DNA of 64,000 bases, taken from positions 31,744-95,743 of the forward strand of contig MPUH01000144.1 in NCBI GenBank assembly GCA_001970955.1. Reading direction: 5' to 3'. The notes under the pieces were generated by a model. That model searched no databases. It saw only the letters and a program-made list of their open reading frames with translations, and was not told the DNA's origin. Of the stretch, positions 19,435 to 29,487 are shown in pieces (the first letter of the stretch is position 1; each line of letters starts with the position of its first letter). Origin of the DNA: Stentor coeruleus (Eukaryota > Ciliophora > Heterotrichea > Heterotrichida > Stentoridae). A program made the position numbers and the translations under genes.

Positions 19435-22400
19435 TTATCTAATTTTGAGATTTCTCTCAACTTCCTGTACAAGTTTATTATTTTTGCTTACTTTTTCTTT
19501 TATAGCCATTTCAATTTCAATCTGGTCTTTGACTATATTATTAAGTTTATTTTCTATACCAGCTTTGAGAAGTTTTTCTGATGCAAGGTTGATTTTCTTT
19601 ATAGAATTCTGAACTGTTATCACTTGTTTTTTAATAGTTTTGATTTTTTCCATAGTTTTGTCAGCCCCTGATTCTCCAACTTGAACAAAGTCACACTTGT
19701 GTAGATAGTGTTTATGTGTTAGATGCTTTTTCCAAAACATTACTTTTTCAAGATCAACAATCATTTCTGTAAGTTCTCTTAAACCACAAATATCATCAAT
19801 CAAATCTACAGCAGTTGCCGTATCCGACATAATAGCAATAAGTAAATTCAACATAATCAAAGGATTAATCATAGTAGCGACAAAGAAAATAATCCAATCA
19901 AACGGTTCTGTGATATTAGTCTCAAAATCTCCTAAATCTAGTCTATAAGCCACAGTTAAATACATAGGAAAAGGTTGTGCTTCAGGTTTTCTCATATAAT
20001 AAACAAAAGCAAAAGCTAGAGTAGCATAAAACAATATGAAAAAAAAAGTCGTAATATCAATTATAACTTGAATAATAAGCCTGACCATATATCTAGTTTC
20101 ATCAAACATCCTAAAACATGAAATCCCCNCTTCAGGTTTTCTCATATAATAAACAAAAGCAAAAGCTAGAGTAGCATAAAACAATATGAAAAAGAAAGTC
20201 GTAATATCAATAATAACTTGAATAATAAGCCTGACCATATATCTAGTTTCATCAAACATCCTAAAACATGAAATCCCTCGTGTCCATGAAAATATCAGTA
20301 CCGCCAATAAAATATCAGTATTATAATGTCCTTTCCAAGCCATAATAGCATAAAAACTAAAACTTATACTACGCATTTGGTCTAATACATTCCATGTACT
20401 TCTCCAATAATCCCCAAAATCTGTGGCAACTTGAAGGACTTCATATAAAACTAAAACTACATGGACAATAATCAATAATAATAAAAATGGTTTAGATTCA
20501 AGTAATACCACAATATGTAATCCTAATAATATCAAATAAGATATGTATATAAACCCAAGAGTATATTGAGCTGGTTTGATTTTACGCCATTTACATTGAA
20601 GATATTCTTGGACTATTGCACTACGGAAAATCTCTTGGTTTGAACAATCTAATAAACTTTTAAGAAAATAAATACTCCCATATGTCCCTAAATCGATATC
20701 TAAAGGAAATGTTGATTGACTAAATGATATCGGCCTACCGGTATTAGCGAAATACTCTTTTTTTACTATTCTTTCAGGTATAATTGTATGCTGGTCAGAT
20801 AGATATAAAGCTGGTAAATCGGCTTCAATCATACAAAATCTAGGTAAATACATATCATTGTTTTCTACCATCATACTATCATATAATTTCATTATATAAG
20901 GATAATCAATTGTATTGAGTTTAGTCAAACAACTTTCTAATGGGACAAATGCTCTTGGGTTTTTAGGTTTCCCAACCCGATCTTGGCTTTCGATTTTCAT
21001 AAACTTAATGCAAATATCGATACAGTTTTTATATTGCATTTCTACGCATATTGATAATGGGTTTTCTCGTTTTATTGAAGAAATAAATGAAGCTTTGCTT
21101 TCGGGGCTGAAAAAAGCTTTATTTAAATCATCATGTCTGTTACTATAAGCTAATAAATGTGCTGGGCCGATAAGATATGGTAAAACTAGCCAATGATTGT
21201 ATTCCATATCATATTGAGCTTTAACTGTTTCTTTTTGACTATCTAAGACAAATTGCATGAACCTATGCATTGACCCATGATTCTTACCTATAATTCTAAT
21301 CCTTGTTGCATTGATACAATTTTCTTCTATATAAATTGTATCTAATTCAGCAATAGCTACATAGAATTCATTTGAACTTACTGCAATACTTAACCCTTCA
21401 TATGAAGTATCAGTTTGAAATAATAAAGATAAATTCTCTAATTGCCAATAACTAACCCGATGGCTTTGTAAAGTAATTAAAACAGAATGGTCTTCGAAAA
21501 TATAAATCCCAGTATTTGGTTCAGGTTCAGTTGGAACAAGAATATAAATCATAACCCCTTCAAGTGTCCAAATGATAACCATCCCATCTTCTGACCCTGA
21601 AATAATATACCCAGCATCACTTATAATCATTTTTAAAACAGCAGATTCATGTCTTGACATTGTAATAATTCTTAATCCAGTTTCAATATCCCATTTAGAA
21701 AGAGTACAATCTCTAGAAGCTGTCACTAAATGTTTATCATTATTTATAAACCTCATACAAGTGACCATCTCTAAATGTCCCTTCAAATATTTCCTCCTAA
21801 CTAAAACATCATAATCATTAATAATAACACGGCTAAAAGTATCACTTATCGCAATTAAAGTTTCAGCTTCTGATAATGCGATACTCACAGGTATAAAACC
21901 AAGTTCATTACTTTCAATTTTATTCACAGACATTTCCCAAGTATACAAATTCATATCCTCTGAGCTAATAATCAAATTTTTCGAATCCGCAGTTAATATC
22001 GCATCACTCAATGGCCCTTTAATTTCAATTCTTTCTAATTCAGTATGTAGTTTATAGTCCCAAATTATTATCAACCCATCTTTTCCTATACTTAAAAGTT
22101 CATTTGACTCAGGGATGAATAATAATTTTATTATTTTACTTGTATGTGCCCTATACCTTGCATTTGGAAATAATAAAGGAACTTTCCATGACATAAGACT
22201 TGTTGTGTTTTGTATATAATAAACTGTTAAATGATTTTTTGATGGTTTCAAACTTAAAACTTCACTATTGTTCATATTCAAAACATAAGGCATGCTTTCT
22301 ACTTTGGTATCCCAAACTTTTATAATTTTATCTATACTTGAAGATATTAAATATTTATTCCCACGGACAAAAGCTAAACCTGTTATTCTATCATCATGCC

Positions 22401-23199
22401 CACAATATATATATTTCAAACTCATTTGCATTTCAATTCCCCATATTTTTATTGTATTATTTTCAAATCCTGCAGCTATGCACTCACTGTCATCACTAAA
22501 AGCCATTATCACAACTTGCGATCCTTGGATTTCAATATCTTTTATTATATTTTCAGTTGTTAAGTCTACTATTGATATTGCCCCAAAATCGCCTGCAATT
22601 GCCATGAGTCCTCCATCATCACTTATTTCAAGGTTTTCAACTTTGGAATCATAGGATATTTTTGTCACAACATAATTTTCTGTATAAAAGTCTTCTTCAT
22701 GGCTTAGTTGAATAACCCCAGCATATGGTTTAGAGTTGCAAAAATAAATTCTATTTGTACGAATGTCTGATTTTATATAATTTATTCCATCTGAAAGGTA
22801 TGATTTGAATATAGGTTTTAGAGCTGGAAATTCTAAGAAAAATATTTCAAAGTCTGAATTTGTTACAACTACTTGTTGTGAGTTGAGAACGATGAGGATG
22901 TTGGTTATTGAACAACCATTGCAGATTTCTTCGTCACGAAGGATTTTTCCTAATGAAGTGTCGATATTTGCTACGTTACCATATTCGCCGCCTACTACAA
23001 CATATCTTTCATCTTCAGATACATCAAAGCATACCGGCTTGAAAACAGTATCATAGTTTTTTGGTAGTTGTCTCTCACAAAATCGGCTAAATTGTTCGAG
23101 AGCTTCGAAAAAATTGGCGGGTTCTTTAAATCGATATGAATCTAAGTTTGTTGTTCCAAATGATCCGAGACTGTAGGCCGCATCTATACCACTAGACAT
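19435..23199 (-). CDS. WD40-repeat / TRP-like ion channel fusion
   Basis: Starts at ATG 23199 and ends in TAA at 19435; 1254 codons as written, about 1204 once a duplicated 50-codon block around an N (20129) is counted once. Residues ~60-620 are WD40-type repeats with typical endings (IDKIIKVWDTK, KDGLIIIWDYK, RDCTLSKWDIE, EDGMVIIWTLE). From about residue 875 there are several membrane segments, then a pore-like sequence (RLDLGDFETN) and a last helix with MLNLLIAIMSDT. The LGD filter followed by NLLIAxMxxT is typical of TRP-family channels. A C-terminal coiled coil follows. This suggests a cation channel with a cytosolic beta-propeller sensor or scaffold. The combination is recalled in ciliates but not in animals. 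The trigger and ion selectivity are unknown. Confidence 0.85.
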   Translation of the reverse strand: MSSGIDAAYSLGSFGTTNLDSYRFKEPANFFEALEQFSRFCERQLPKNYDTVFKPVCFDVSEDERYVVVGGEYGNVANIDTSLGKILRDEEICNGCSITNILIVLNSQQVVVTNSDFEIFFLEFPALKPIFKSYLSDGINYIKSDIRTNRIYFCNSKPYAGVIQLSHEEDFYTENYVVTKISYDSKVENLEISDDGGLMAIAGDFGAISIVDLTTENIIKDIEIQGSQVVIMAFSDDSECIAAGFENNTIKIWGIEMQMSLKYIYCGHDDRITGLAFVRGNKYLISSSIDKIIKVWDTKVESMPYVLNMNNSEVLSLKPSKNHLTVYYIQNTTSLMSWKVPLLFPNARYRAHTSKIIKLLFIPESNELLSIGKDGLIIIWDYKLHTELERIEIKGPLSDAILTADSKNLIISSEDMNLYTWEMSVNKIESNELGFIPVSIALSEAETLIAISDTFSRVIINDYDVLVRRKYLKGHLEMVTCMRFINNDKHLVTASRDCTLSKWDIETGLRIITMSRHESAVLKMIISDAGYIISGSEDGMVIIWTLEGVMIYILVPTEPEPNTGIYIFEDHSVLITLQSHRVSYWQLENLSLLFQTDTSYEGLSIAVSSNEFYVAIAELDTIYIEENCINATRIRIIGKNHGSMHRFMQFVLDSQKETVKAQYDMEYNHWLVLPYLIGPAHLLAYSNRHDDLNKAFFSPESKASFISSIKRENPLSICVEMQYKNCIDICIKFMKIESQDRVGKPKNPRAFVPLESCLTKLNTIDYPYIMKLYDSMMVENNDMYLPRFCMIEADLPALYLSDQHTIIPERIVKKEYFANTGRPISFSQSTFPLDIDLGTYGSIYFLKSLLDCSNQEIFRSAIVQEYLQCKWRKIKPAQYTLGFIYISYLILLGLHIVVLLESKPFLLLLIIVHVVLVLYEVLQVATDFGDYWRSTWNVLDQMRSISFSFYAIMAWKGHYNTDILLAVLIFSWTRGISCFRMFDETRYMVRLIIQVIIDITTFFFILFYATLAFAFVYYMRKPEXGISCFRMFDETRYMVRLIIQVIIDITTFFFILFYATLAFAFVYYMRKPEAQPFPMYLTVAYRLDLGDFETNITEPFDWIIFFVATMINPLIMLNLLIAIMSDTATAVDLIDDICGLRELTEMIVDLEKVMFWKKHLTHKHYLHKCDFVQVGESGADKTMEKIKTIKKQVITVQNSIKKINLASEKLLKAGIENKLNNIVKDQIEIEMAIKEKVSKNNKLVQEVERNLKIR
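19980..20278 (-). repeat. 149-bp direct duplication flanking an N, inside the WD40/channel gene
   Basis: 19980-20128 and 20130-20278 match except for a few bases, separated by N at 20129. The duplicated protein block begins GISCFRMFDETRY and contains one membrane helix. A channel with this helix duplicated is unlikely. A contig overlap between slightly different reads or alleles is the simpler explanation. Confidence 0.85.
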
Positions 23200-23376
23200 A
23201 TTATTTAAATTAAATTAAATTTTCAAAGGCGATTTTCAAAGTTTATTGAGGAAATATCATGGTTTTTATATAGAATATACTGATAGAGTACTTGAAATTT
23301 TTACTACCTTTTTTTATGTTAAAAATTATTAGATTTATCTATCAAAACTTAAAATCCATAAATTAAACTTAGACTG

Positions 23377-25338
23377 TTAAGTCAAACGATTATAAGTTTT
23401 ATTTCTGAGATCTTCAGTGAGTTTTATTAGAGCTAAAACTTTTTTAGTCTTCTGTTCAGCATCTTTAGTCTGCTCACCAAACTCATTAAGCTTATTTTCA
23501 ATCATATATTCATCTAATTCATCTTTTTGTCCCGTTTCTCTAGGAATAACAGTTTTAAATTTTTTATCACTTTCATTCATTGTGGTATCAACTTTTGAGT
23601 TTTTAATATGATCATTAAACAATCTTTTAAGATTGTTTTCTCTCTTAACCGCTATTGCCATAATCCCGCTTTTTTCTTCTTTGAAAAAAGTATCAATTAT
23701 TTTAATAAAAACTTCACCATCAAGCGAATAAGCATCAACATTAGTCTCAGCCAAATAATCAAATTTATTCTTAGCTCTTGTTAGAATTTGATAATCTCCA
23801 ATAATCGTCCTCCCTTCTTCACAATATAACAAAGTCTGATGCTCACCATTAACATTATACCCAATAGAAATATTACCAGTAATCAAAAAATAAATCTCTG
23901 TCACTTCGACCCCATAAGAAAAAATATACTCACTTTTTAAAAACCTCCTTGGCTGAAAATGTGGTAAAAGCGCATATTTCATTTTAGTATTACCGAAAAA
24001 ATACTTGAAATTATGCAAAATATCAGAAAACAGGTTTTCTAGAATCTGAAAATAAGTCTCTTCAGGTAAATTACTCACATAATCCTGGCTGGCACTAATC
24101 AAATCATCAGGAGAATTAGCTTCCCAATAGTTTTTCGCTAAAGATTTCAGTCTATCTTTTTCAAAATAATACTTAAAATGCTCAATAAGAGAATTTTTTA
24201 ACTTTTTATCTATAATCCCATGCATTCTTTCTATTGACTCAAGCCAGGAATTCAACTCTCCCAAATAATCAACCCCTGAAGTTGCTTCTGTATAATACGC
24301 AATTGCACTATTAAAATTCCCCATAATCACAGCGAAAAGAGTAACCCCAAAAAGCATAATAACAAGTATAAAAGCCATTTCATAAACATTTTTAGGTAAA
24401 TAGTCCCCATAACCAATTGTGGCAATAGTCGTCAACATAAAATAACTTGACCTTAAAGCTATATCTTTACTTTCTAAACCCTTACCATCTATAAAATATC
24501 TTTCAAAAGTGTTTTCATTATCGCCGTCTTTAGCTAAACTGTATTTATAATTCGAAACAACATTTTGGAACCAGTACCAAAAACACCCAAGAAAATACAC
24601 AATGAAAATTATAATAATAAACAGTTTGACAAGTGAAGCTATGATTTTAGTTGTAAATGAATAAGTGATTTTTCCATCTTTTTCACGTTTTCCTACACAG
24701 AAATAAGTTAAAAGATAGCTAACTCCAGTTCCATCAGTAAGGTTTATTACTCCTGGAAGTTTTAAAAGTCTAAACATTCTTAATAGGTATTCAGCTCGAG
24801 GATATCCAGCATTACGTAATGGGATTATAGCTAGAATATCGAATATTAATGAACCTTTTAAGTAATTAATAGCGATTTTTTTGAAGCTTTGGATCGCATA
24901 GCCTTTTTCATCGAGAAACTCAGTAAAAAAAGTTAACCCGATATCAATAATGAATAAAATCCAACAGACTAAGTCAAATACTTCCATACCCCCTGATGGA
25001 TTTTGATAAGCTAGAAAATAAAGAGTCGTAATGATGTTGTATGCAAGAATTAGTTCCATAATAACTTCCCAGTAGCTTTTAAAACGACCTTTTTGAGTGA
25101 TTAAGCATTTTTGATACATTGATCCAACAGAAATTATTGCCCCGCTAAGTTTTTTCAATGATTTAAAGGAAAATGATATTGTCGATTTTTCACTTTTTTT
25201 GCCGTTCAAAAATTCATCGAAATGTGTTGGCTCGATGCTAGTGCCTAAGAGTATTCCAGATGAGTCTTCTGGGATTTGATCTTTTATATCTTTTACAACA
25301 GTTATGTCTTCTGTATAGTTATAGAATTCTGTTGCCAT
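23377..25338 (-). CDS. Voltage-/cyclic-nucleotide-domain K+ channel (EAG/HCN/CNG superfamily)
   Basis: The frame is open further upstream (to 25527) but lacks an ATG there. The first ATG, at 25338 (MATEFYNYTED), was chosen, giving 653 residues to TAA. There are six membrane segments (residues ~95-345), with an S4-like RAEYLLRMFRLLKLPG. The pore carries the potassium filter TIGYGD (~306). A C-linker follows, then a cyclic-nucleotide-binding-like domain (~470-590: FLKSEYIFSYGVEVTEIYFLITGNISIGY). In that domain the usual phosphate-binding cassette (GE...RxA) is not well kept, so ligand binding is doubtful. It is probably a plasma or ciliary membrane K+ channel shaping excitability. It lies next to the WD40/TRP-like channel on the same strand. 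Confidence 0.87.
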   Translation of the reverse strand: MATEFYNYTEDITVVKDIKDQIPEDSSGILLGTSIEPTHFDEFLNGKKSEKSTISFSFKSLKKLSGAIISVGSMYQKCLITQKGRFKSYWEVIMELILAYNIITTLYFLAYQNPSGGMEVFDLVCWILFIIDIGLTFFTEFLDEKGYAIQSFKKIAINYLKGSLIFDILAIIPLRNAGYPRAEYLLRMFRLLKLPGVINLTDGTGVSYLLTYFCVGKREKDGKITYSFTTKIIASLVKLFIIIIFIVYFLGCFWYWFQNVVSNYKYSLAKDGDNENTFERYFIDGKGLESKDIALRSSYFMLTTIATIGYGDYLPKNVYEMAFILVIMLFGVTLFAVIMGNFNSAIAYYTEATSGVDYLGELNSWLESIERMHGIIDKKLKNSLIEHFKYYFEKDRLKSLAKNYWEANSPDDLISASQDYVSNLPEETYFQILENLFSDILHNFKYFFGNTKMKYALLPHFQPRRFLKSEYIFSYGVEVTEIYFLITGNISIGYNVNGEHQTLLYCEEGRTIIGDYQILTRAKNKFDYLAETNVDAYSLDGEVFIKIIDTFFKEEKSGIMAIAVKRENNLKRLFNDHIKNSKVDTTMNESDKKFKTVIPRETGQKDELDEYMIENKLNEFGEQTKDAEQKTKKVLALIKLTEDLRNKTYNRLT

Positions 25339-25706
25339 ATTATTACAGTTATTTAAGTGTGAGATAATTATTTCAGCGGAATTAAGAACAGAATATGTTG
25401 ATAGTTTATAAAATTTATTATTATGGCTAAGATTATTGGTGAAAAGTTGCTGATTTTTTTTTAAAATATTAACAAAGTTATATTCATTGTATATTAAACC
25501 AGACAAACAGTTTTTAATCAAATTCAATGACTCTGAAGTAAATTATAGTTTATATAACATAAGACCATATAATAACCTAAATCCATTTTCCCTATATAAA
25601 ATCCTTTAGGCTTAGAATTTAAATTGTATACATTTAAAACCCCAATTTTTCATCAAATAAACCAACTTTTATCAAAAAAAAAACATAATTCTAAAACTTA
25701 TTATCG

Positions 25707-26816
25707 CTATTTGAATGCCGGCTTAAGTATCGAAAGATTATTTCCAATCACACTAATAAAAGGTTCAAGATGTGATTCAAAATTAGCAATAGAACTCAAA
25801 GCGCTTCTATCCATATCATCCCCAACATAATCTCTTATATTAAACTCATTCTCATCATCAAGTTGCACTTCTAAATCAGTTTTTGGTATTGGCATTTGCT
25901 TTATTATATTGATTTTCTCAACACTTTGCTTATCAACATTTATACCCAAATTTTTCAATTGCCTTTCGAAATATTGGATAATTTCTTTATCTTGAGCTAA
26001 AAGTAAACTTTCTTCATATTGATATTTTATATCAACTTTTGCCACTTCAACCAAATAAATCAAACATTCTAAATAAATCCTGTTTGGATTCCTTTTGCAG
26101 GCAGCTAAGCATATGTTAATAGCGCTTTCTCCGTTTTTGTTTTTTACTGATGAGTCTGTTTTTACGACTTCGAAAAGAAATTTTATCATTTGGTAATTTC
26201 CATTTCTGCATGCAATGAGGAAACAGTTTTCTCCTGAGGCTTCTTCTTGATAGTCTATATCTAGAGTATATGGCTTGTATGGCTTATTTTTAAAGTAATT
26301 GTGGATACTAATGAGGATAGAGATGTTCCCAAGATCACATGCTTTTTGCACTGGGGTGTATATGTTTCTAGGTGTTGGTTCAACTGTCTTATCAAAATCC
26401 ATTGTCAGGTTGTTTGGCTTAGCATTAGGAAAAGATGTATTATACTGAAGATAAATTGGAATATAGTACAAAAGTAACTCAGTATACCCTTTCTGACATA
26501 TAATATCCAAAGATGTAATTTCTGTCTCTAGAAGAATCTTTTCCATTTCCACAACACTAGCTTTAAATTCTTCATATAAACACTTAAAAGCTTTTGCATT
26601 ACCCAAAGTCATAGCATAAGCCAAAGAATTTAATGAGACTTCTTTCACTATAAAAATTGGTGAATCAACAGTAAAGCTAGTTCCCTTTGCTAATTTCTGT
26701 AGCATTCCCATACATATAGCAATTTTCTCTGGAGAATTAGACTCAATAGCAGCTTTTAGTTTATCTATAATAATATTTTCTTGTGGAATTTTTCCTTGAG
26801 TTTGACAACAGCCCAT
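25707..26816 (-). CDS. Ankyrin-repeat protein with acylation-type N terminus
   Basis: 369 residues from ATG (26816) to TAG (25707). It begins MGCCQTQ: a Gly at position 2 and Cys at 3-4, the classic context for N-myristoylation plus palmitoylation, so membrane attachment is likely. Residues ~60-290 hold degenerate ankyrin-type repeats, e.g. PVQKACDLGNISILISIHNY, and GENCFLIACRNGNYQMIKFLFE, then GESAINICLAACKRN. The C-terminal ~70 residues are acidic. It could be a membrane-tethered scaffold. It is adjacent to the K+ channel gene on the same strand, but a functional link is only a guess. Confidence 0.75.
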   Translation of the reverse strand: MGCCQTQGKIPQENIIIDKLKAAIESNSPEKIAICMGMLQKLAKGTSFTVDSPIFIVKEVSLNSLAYAMTLGNAKAFKCLYEEFKASVVEMEKILLETEITSLDIICQKGYTELLLYYIPIYLQYNTSFPNAKPNNLTMDFDKTVEPTPRNIYTPVQKACDLGNISILISIHNYFKNKPYKPYTLDIDYQEEASGENCFLIACRNGNYQMIKFLFEVVKTDSSVKNKNGESAINICLAACKRNPNRIYLECLIYLVEVAKVDIKYQYEESLLLAQDKEIIQYFERQLKNLGINVDKQSVEKINIIKQMPIPKTDLEVQLDDENEFNIRDYVGDDMDRSALSSIANFESHLEPFISVIGNNLSILKPAFK

Positions 26817-27394
26817 TATTATATACCTAAAGGAGTTTATATTAATTCACCATTATAATTATGTTAAAATTCTGAGAAAGTTTACTAGTTTTATTTTAGG
26901 ATAGAAAAATTATATAAGTAAATATTGATATTTATATAATAAGTTTTTGTTTATGTATTGCGATTTGGGTTAATAATTTGGGTATTTTATTTTTTGTTTA
27001 ATATTTGAGAGTTTTTTTAAAATTGTTAATAATGGTAATGATTTTGAATATAATTAGAATTAATGGGATATAAATGATATAGGATATGAATAGTTTAGAG
27101 ATTATTGAGTTTTTATATGCTAATTATAGTTTGATTTTGTAGTTTATTAGTTATTATGTGAATTTTTCTTTAGTTATCTAAATGATATTTATCTTTATGA
27201 TTGTAATTCAGAGTTGTAGTCAATTATTTTAAATAATCTTATGCTTTTACCTTAATTTTTTTTAAAAATATTATCTATATGTTTATGATAGCTAAATTAA
27301 AGTTGATTTAAAAATAAGCAAACAAAAAATTCTTATACTAAGTGAATTAATGAAAATAATGATAAATTATAAAATAAATACTTTAGGCCATACC
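26817..27394. other. Intergenic region, no gene seen
   Basis: Between two minus-strand genes. 26880-27130 is G/T-rich on the plus strand, meaning C/A-rich on the coding strand upstream of the ankyrin gene. 27230-27394 is A/T-rich and weakly C-leaning. No RNA gene found. Confidence 0.5.
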
Positions 27395-28567
27395 TTAATA
27401 ATTATCTGAGTTCAGCCTATTTTTTGCTAATGTTACCCAATAACTAATTCCAACAAGAAGCACTTGCTCATCAATAAAAAACTTACTATTATGCATGCCG
27501 TGCTCCCCTTCTCCACATCCGATAAGCAAATAAGCTCCAGGTTTTCTATCTGTAAAATAACTAAAATCTTCGCCTATTTGTAATATTTGCTCAAATTGAG
27601 TTCCAAAACAAATCTGTCTTATAGCTCTCAAACACCAAAACCCACAATTTTTATTATTCTTCACAGTCCCATAACCTCTTTTAAACTCTAATTCAATTGT
27701 TATATCATAAGCTACTTCAAGTCCTAAACATATTTCATTCATCCTTTTAATAACAAATTCTCTATCTTCAGAGTCCAAAGATCTTACAGCACCTTTTAAC
27801 TTTACAGAAGTTGGGATTGCATTGTAAGTGTCTGAAGTTCTAACAATATTCGTCTGTATTCTAAAAGGTCTTTGACGATTTGCACTTATCCCACAAAATG
27901 CTTGAATCATAGCTGCAGCTACAGGTATTGGATCATTAGTCCCTTCAGGACAGGATCCATGTCCACCTTTGCCTACAACATTAACAGCAAAATGATCGTT
28001 ATTGACCGAGCCAAATCTATTATTAAAAAGATAATCACCAATTTTCAAAGGTTTCCCAACATGTATAGCATAAACTTCATCAACACCATCTAAAACTCCA
28101 TCCTTGATCATCTCTAAAGCTCCTTTCTTTAAATTTTCCTCAGCAGGTTGAAACACAAATTTAATACTCCCTTGAAAATCTGGACTCATTGTTAATATTT
28201 TCGCTGATACTAATAAAATTGCCACATGAGCATCATGACCACATGCATGCATACATCCAGGGTTTATAGATTTATAAGGTAAATTAGTATCTTCTTCAAT
28301 TGGTAAAGCATCCATATCGGCTCTAAACATAATACATAAGTTTGATGATTGAGAATCAATTGGAATAATACCTTTTAGTACTGCAGAAACTCCTGTTTTA
28401 CCTATTCCTTCAGTAACTTCAAGACCAAGATCTTTTAAATATTGTGCTACGAAACCTGCTGTTTTATGAACATTATATTCTAGTTCAGGCTCTCTATGAA
28501 GTTTTCTGTATATGTTTTGAACTTCTTCATAAAAATCTTGAACCTCTTGAGGAATTCTTATGGCCAT
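27395..28567 (-). CDS. M20-family metallopeptidase / N-acyl amino acid amidohydrolase
   Basis: 390 residues from ATG (28567) to TAA. The M20D pattern is clear: RADMDALPI (81-90), HACGHDAH (107-114, metal ligands), FQPAEE (139-144, catalytic Glu), a His at ~169, and the GEHGMHNS C-terminal segment with the last metal ligand. The length is standard for the family. Members cleave N-acyl or indole-acetyl-amino acid conjugates, hippurate, or aminobenzoyl-glutamate using two Zn or Mn ions. The substrate here is unknown. There is no signal peptide, so it is probably cytosolic. The close likeness to bacterial and plant enzymes makes acquisition from bacteria possible, but base composition and position are as in neighbouring genes. 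Confidence 0.92.
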   Translation of the reverse strand: MAIRIPQEVQDFYEEVQNIYRKLHREPELEYNVHKTAGFVAQYLKDLGLEVTEGIGKTGVSAVLKGIIPIDSQSSNLCIMFRADMDALPIEEDTNLPYKSINPGCMHACGHDAHVAILLVSAKILTMSPDFQGSIKFVFQPAEENLKKGALEMIKDGVLDGVDEVYAIHVGKPLKIGDYLFNNRFGSVNNDHFAVNVVGKGGHGSCPEGTNDPIPVAAAMIQAFCGISANRQRPFRIQTNIVRTSDTYNAIPTSVKLKGAVRSLDSEDREFVIKRMNEICLGLEVAYDITIELEFKRGYGTVKNNKNCGFWCLRAIRQICFGTQFEQILQIGEDFSYFTDRKPGAYLLIGCGEGEHGMHNSKFFIDEQVLLVGISYWVTLAKNRLNSDNY

Positions 28568-29487
28568 TTATTATTTATATATTATCATGAGAATGAGATT
28601 TATTAAAAATTAGATTTTGGTTGAGAGAGTTTGAGGTTTTTGGGTTTTCTTGGAAAAAATTATGTTTGTTGAATATGGGTTCTTGGATAGCAGTTTTTGA
28701 CTTGATCTTTTGAGAAATTTGTATATTTTTTAATTTGAGTTATTTGATTCTTCGGTTTTGATTATATTGCGTTTTTTGCATTTTTTGTATCTTTTGTTGG
28801 TTTAGTGATGTTGTTTATGTTTTTTAAACAATTTATGAAATTAGCGCTTTGCTGTTTAAGTAAAAATTGTTGGGTTTTTTATTTTTTTATACTTTTTTTA
28901 TTATGCTTTTCAACAGGTTTGATGATTTGAGTGTGTATTTATAAGGGAATTCTAGTGTTTTAGTTTTTAGTTTTTTTGTTTTTTTATCAAAATTAAAGTT
29001 TACTTCTAAATTAACATGCTTTTTTTTATGAGATGGCAGTCTTATACGTATCAAGAAGTCTATGAATAGCGCGCAAACACTGTATTTTATGTTATAAATT
29101 CTTCTATAAGGTAATTCAGAAATGATTATGACAATTTTAGATTTGAGAAATCAGTTGCTTTTGGTAATACCCATTTAAGAATTTTATGTGTCCTCAATTT
29201 CTATTCAAAATAAATAAACTTGTTTTTTGAGACTAGTTTACAACTTATTTCTATGTTTTTATACACTTATCCTCTGAAAATTCTCTACTAATAATTTATT
29301 TTATTTCCTATACGTAACTATTTGTTGCAAAATTTAATCATAAGTTTTATTTACACCCAAATCATTTTTAACCTAAAAGAAGATTATACATTCAAAGCCA
29401 AAAGTTTATTATTATATTTTATTTAAGCTATACACATCTCCTCTCAAATTTATCATACTTAGACAGACATAGCAAAATGATAATAAA
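28568..29487. promoter_or_regulatory. Divergent 5' region of the amidohydrolase and first LNR giant
   Basis: Contains no gene I can support. The left half (28570-28990) is G/T-rich and C-poor; the right part (29220-29480) is A/C-leaning. This is the mirror-image skew expected between divergent genes. A short, less AT-rich island at about 29035-29090 contains the palindromes ATACGTAT and GCGCGC and could be a regulatory element or small RNA. Confidence 0.5.

Noticed and set aside
19980-20278. A duplicated membrane helix in the WD40/TRP-like channel
   Set aside because: The copies flank an N like all other N positions in the window; assembly overlap is far more likely than a real 50-residue duplication.
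25339-25527. N-terminal extension of the K+ channel to 25527
   Set aside because: The extension has no ATG (only TTG) and shows no conserved sequence; the first ATG at 25338 is a better start.
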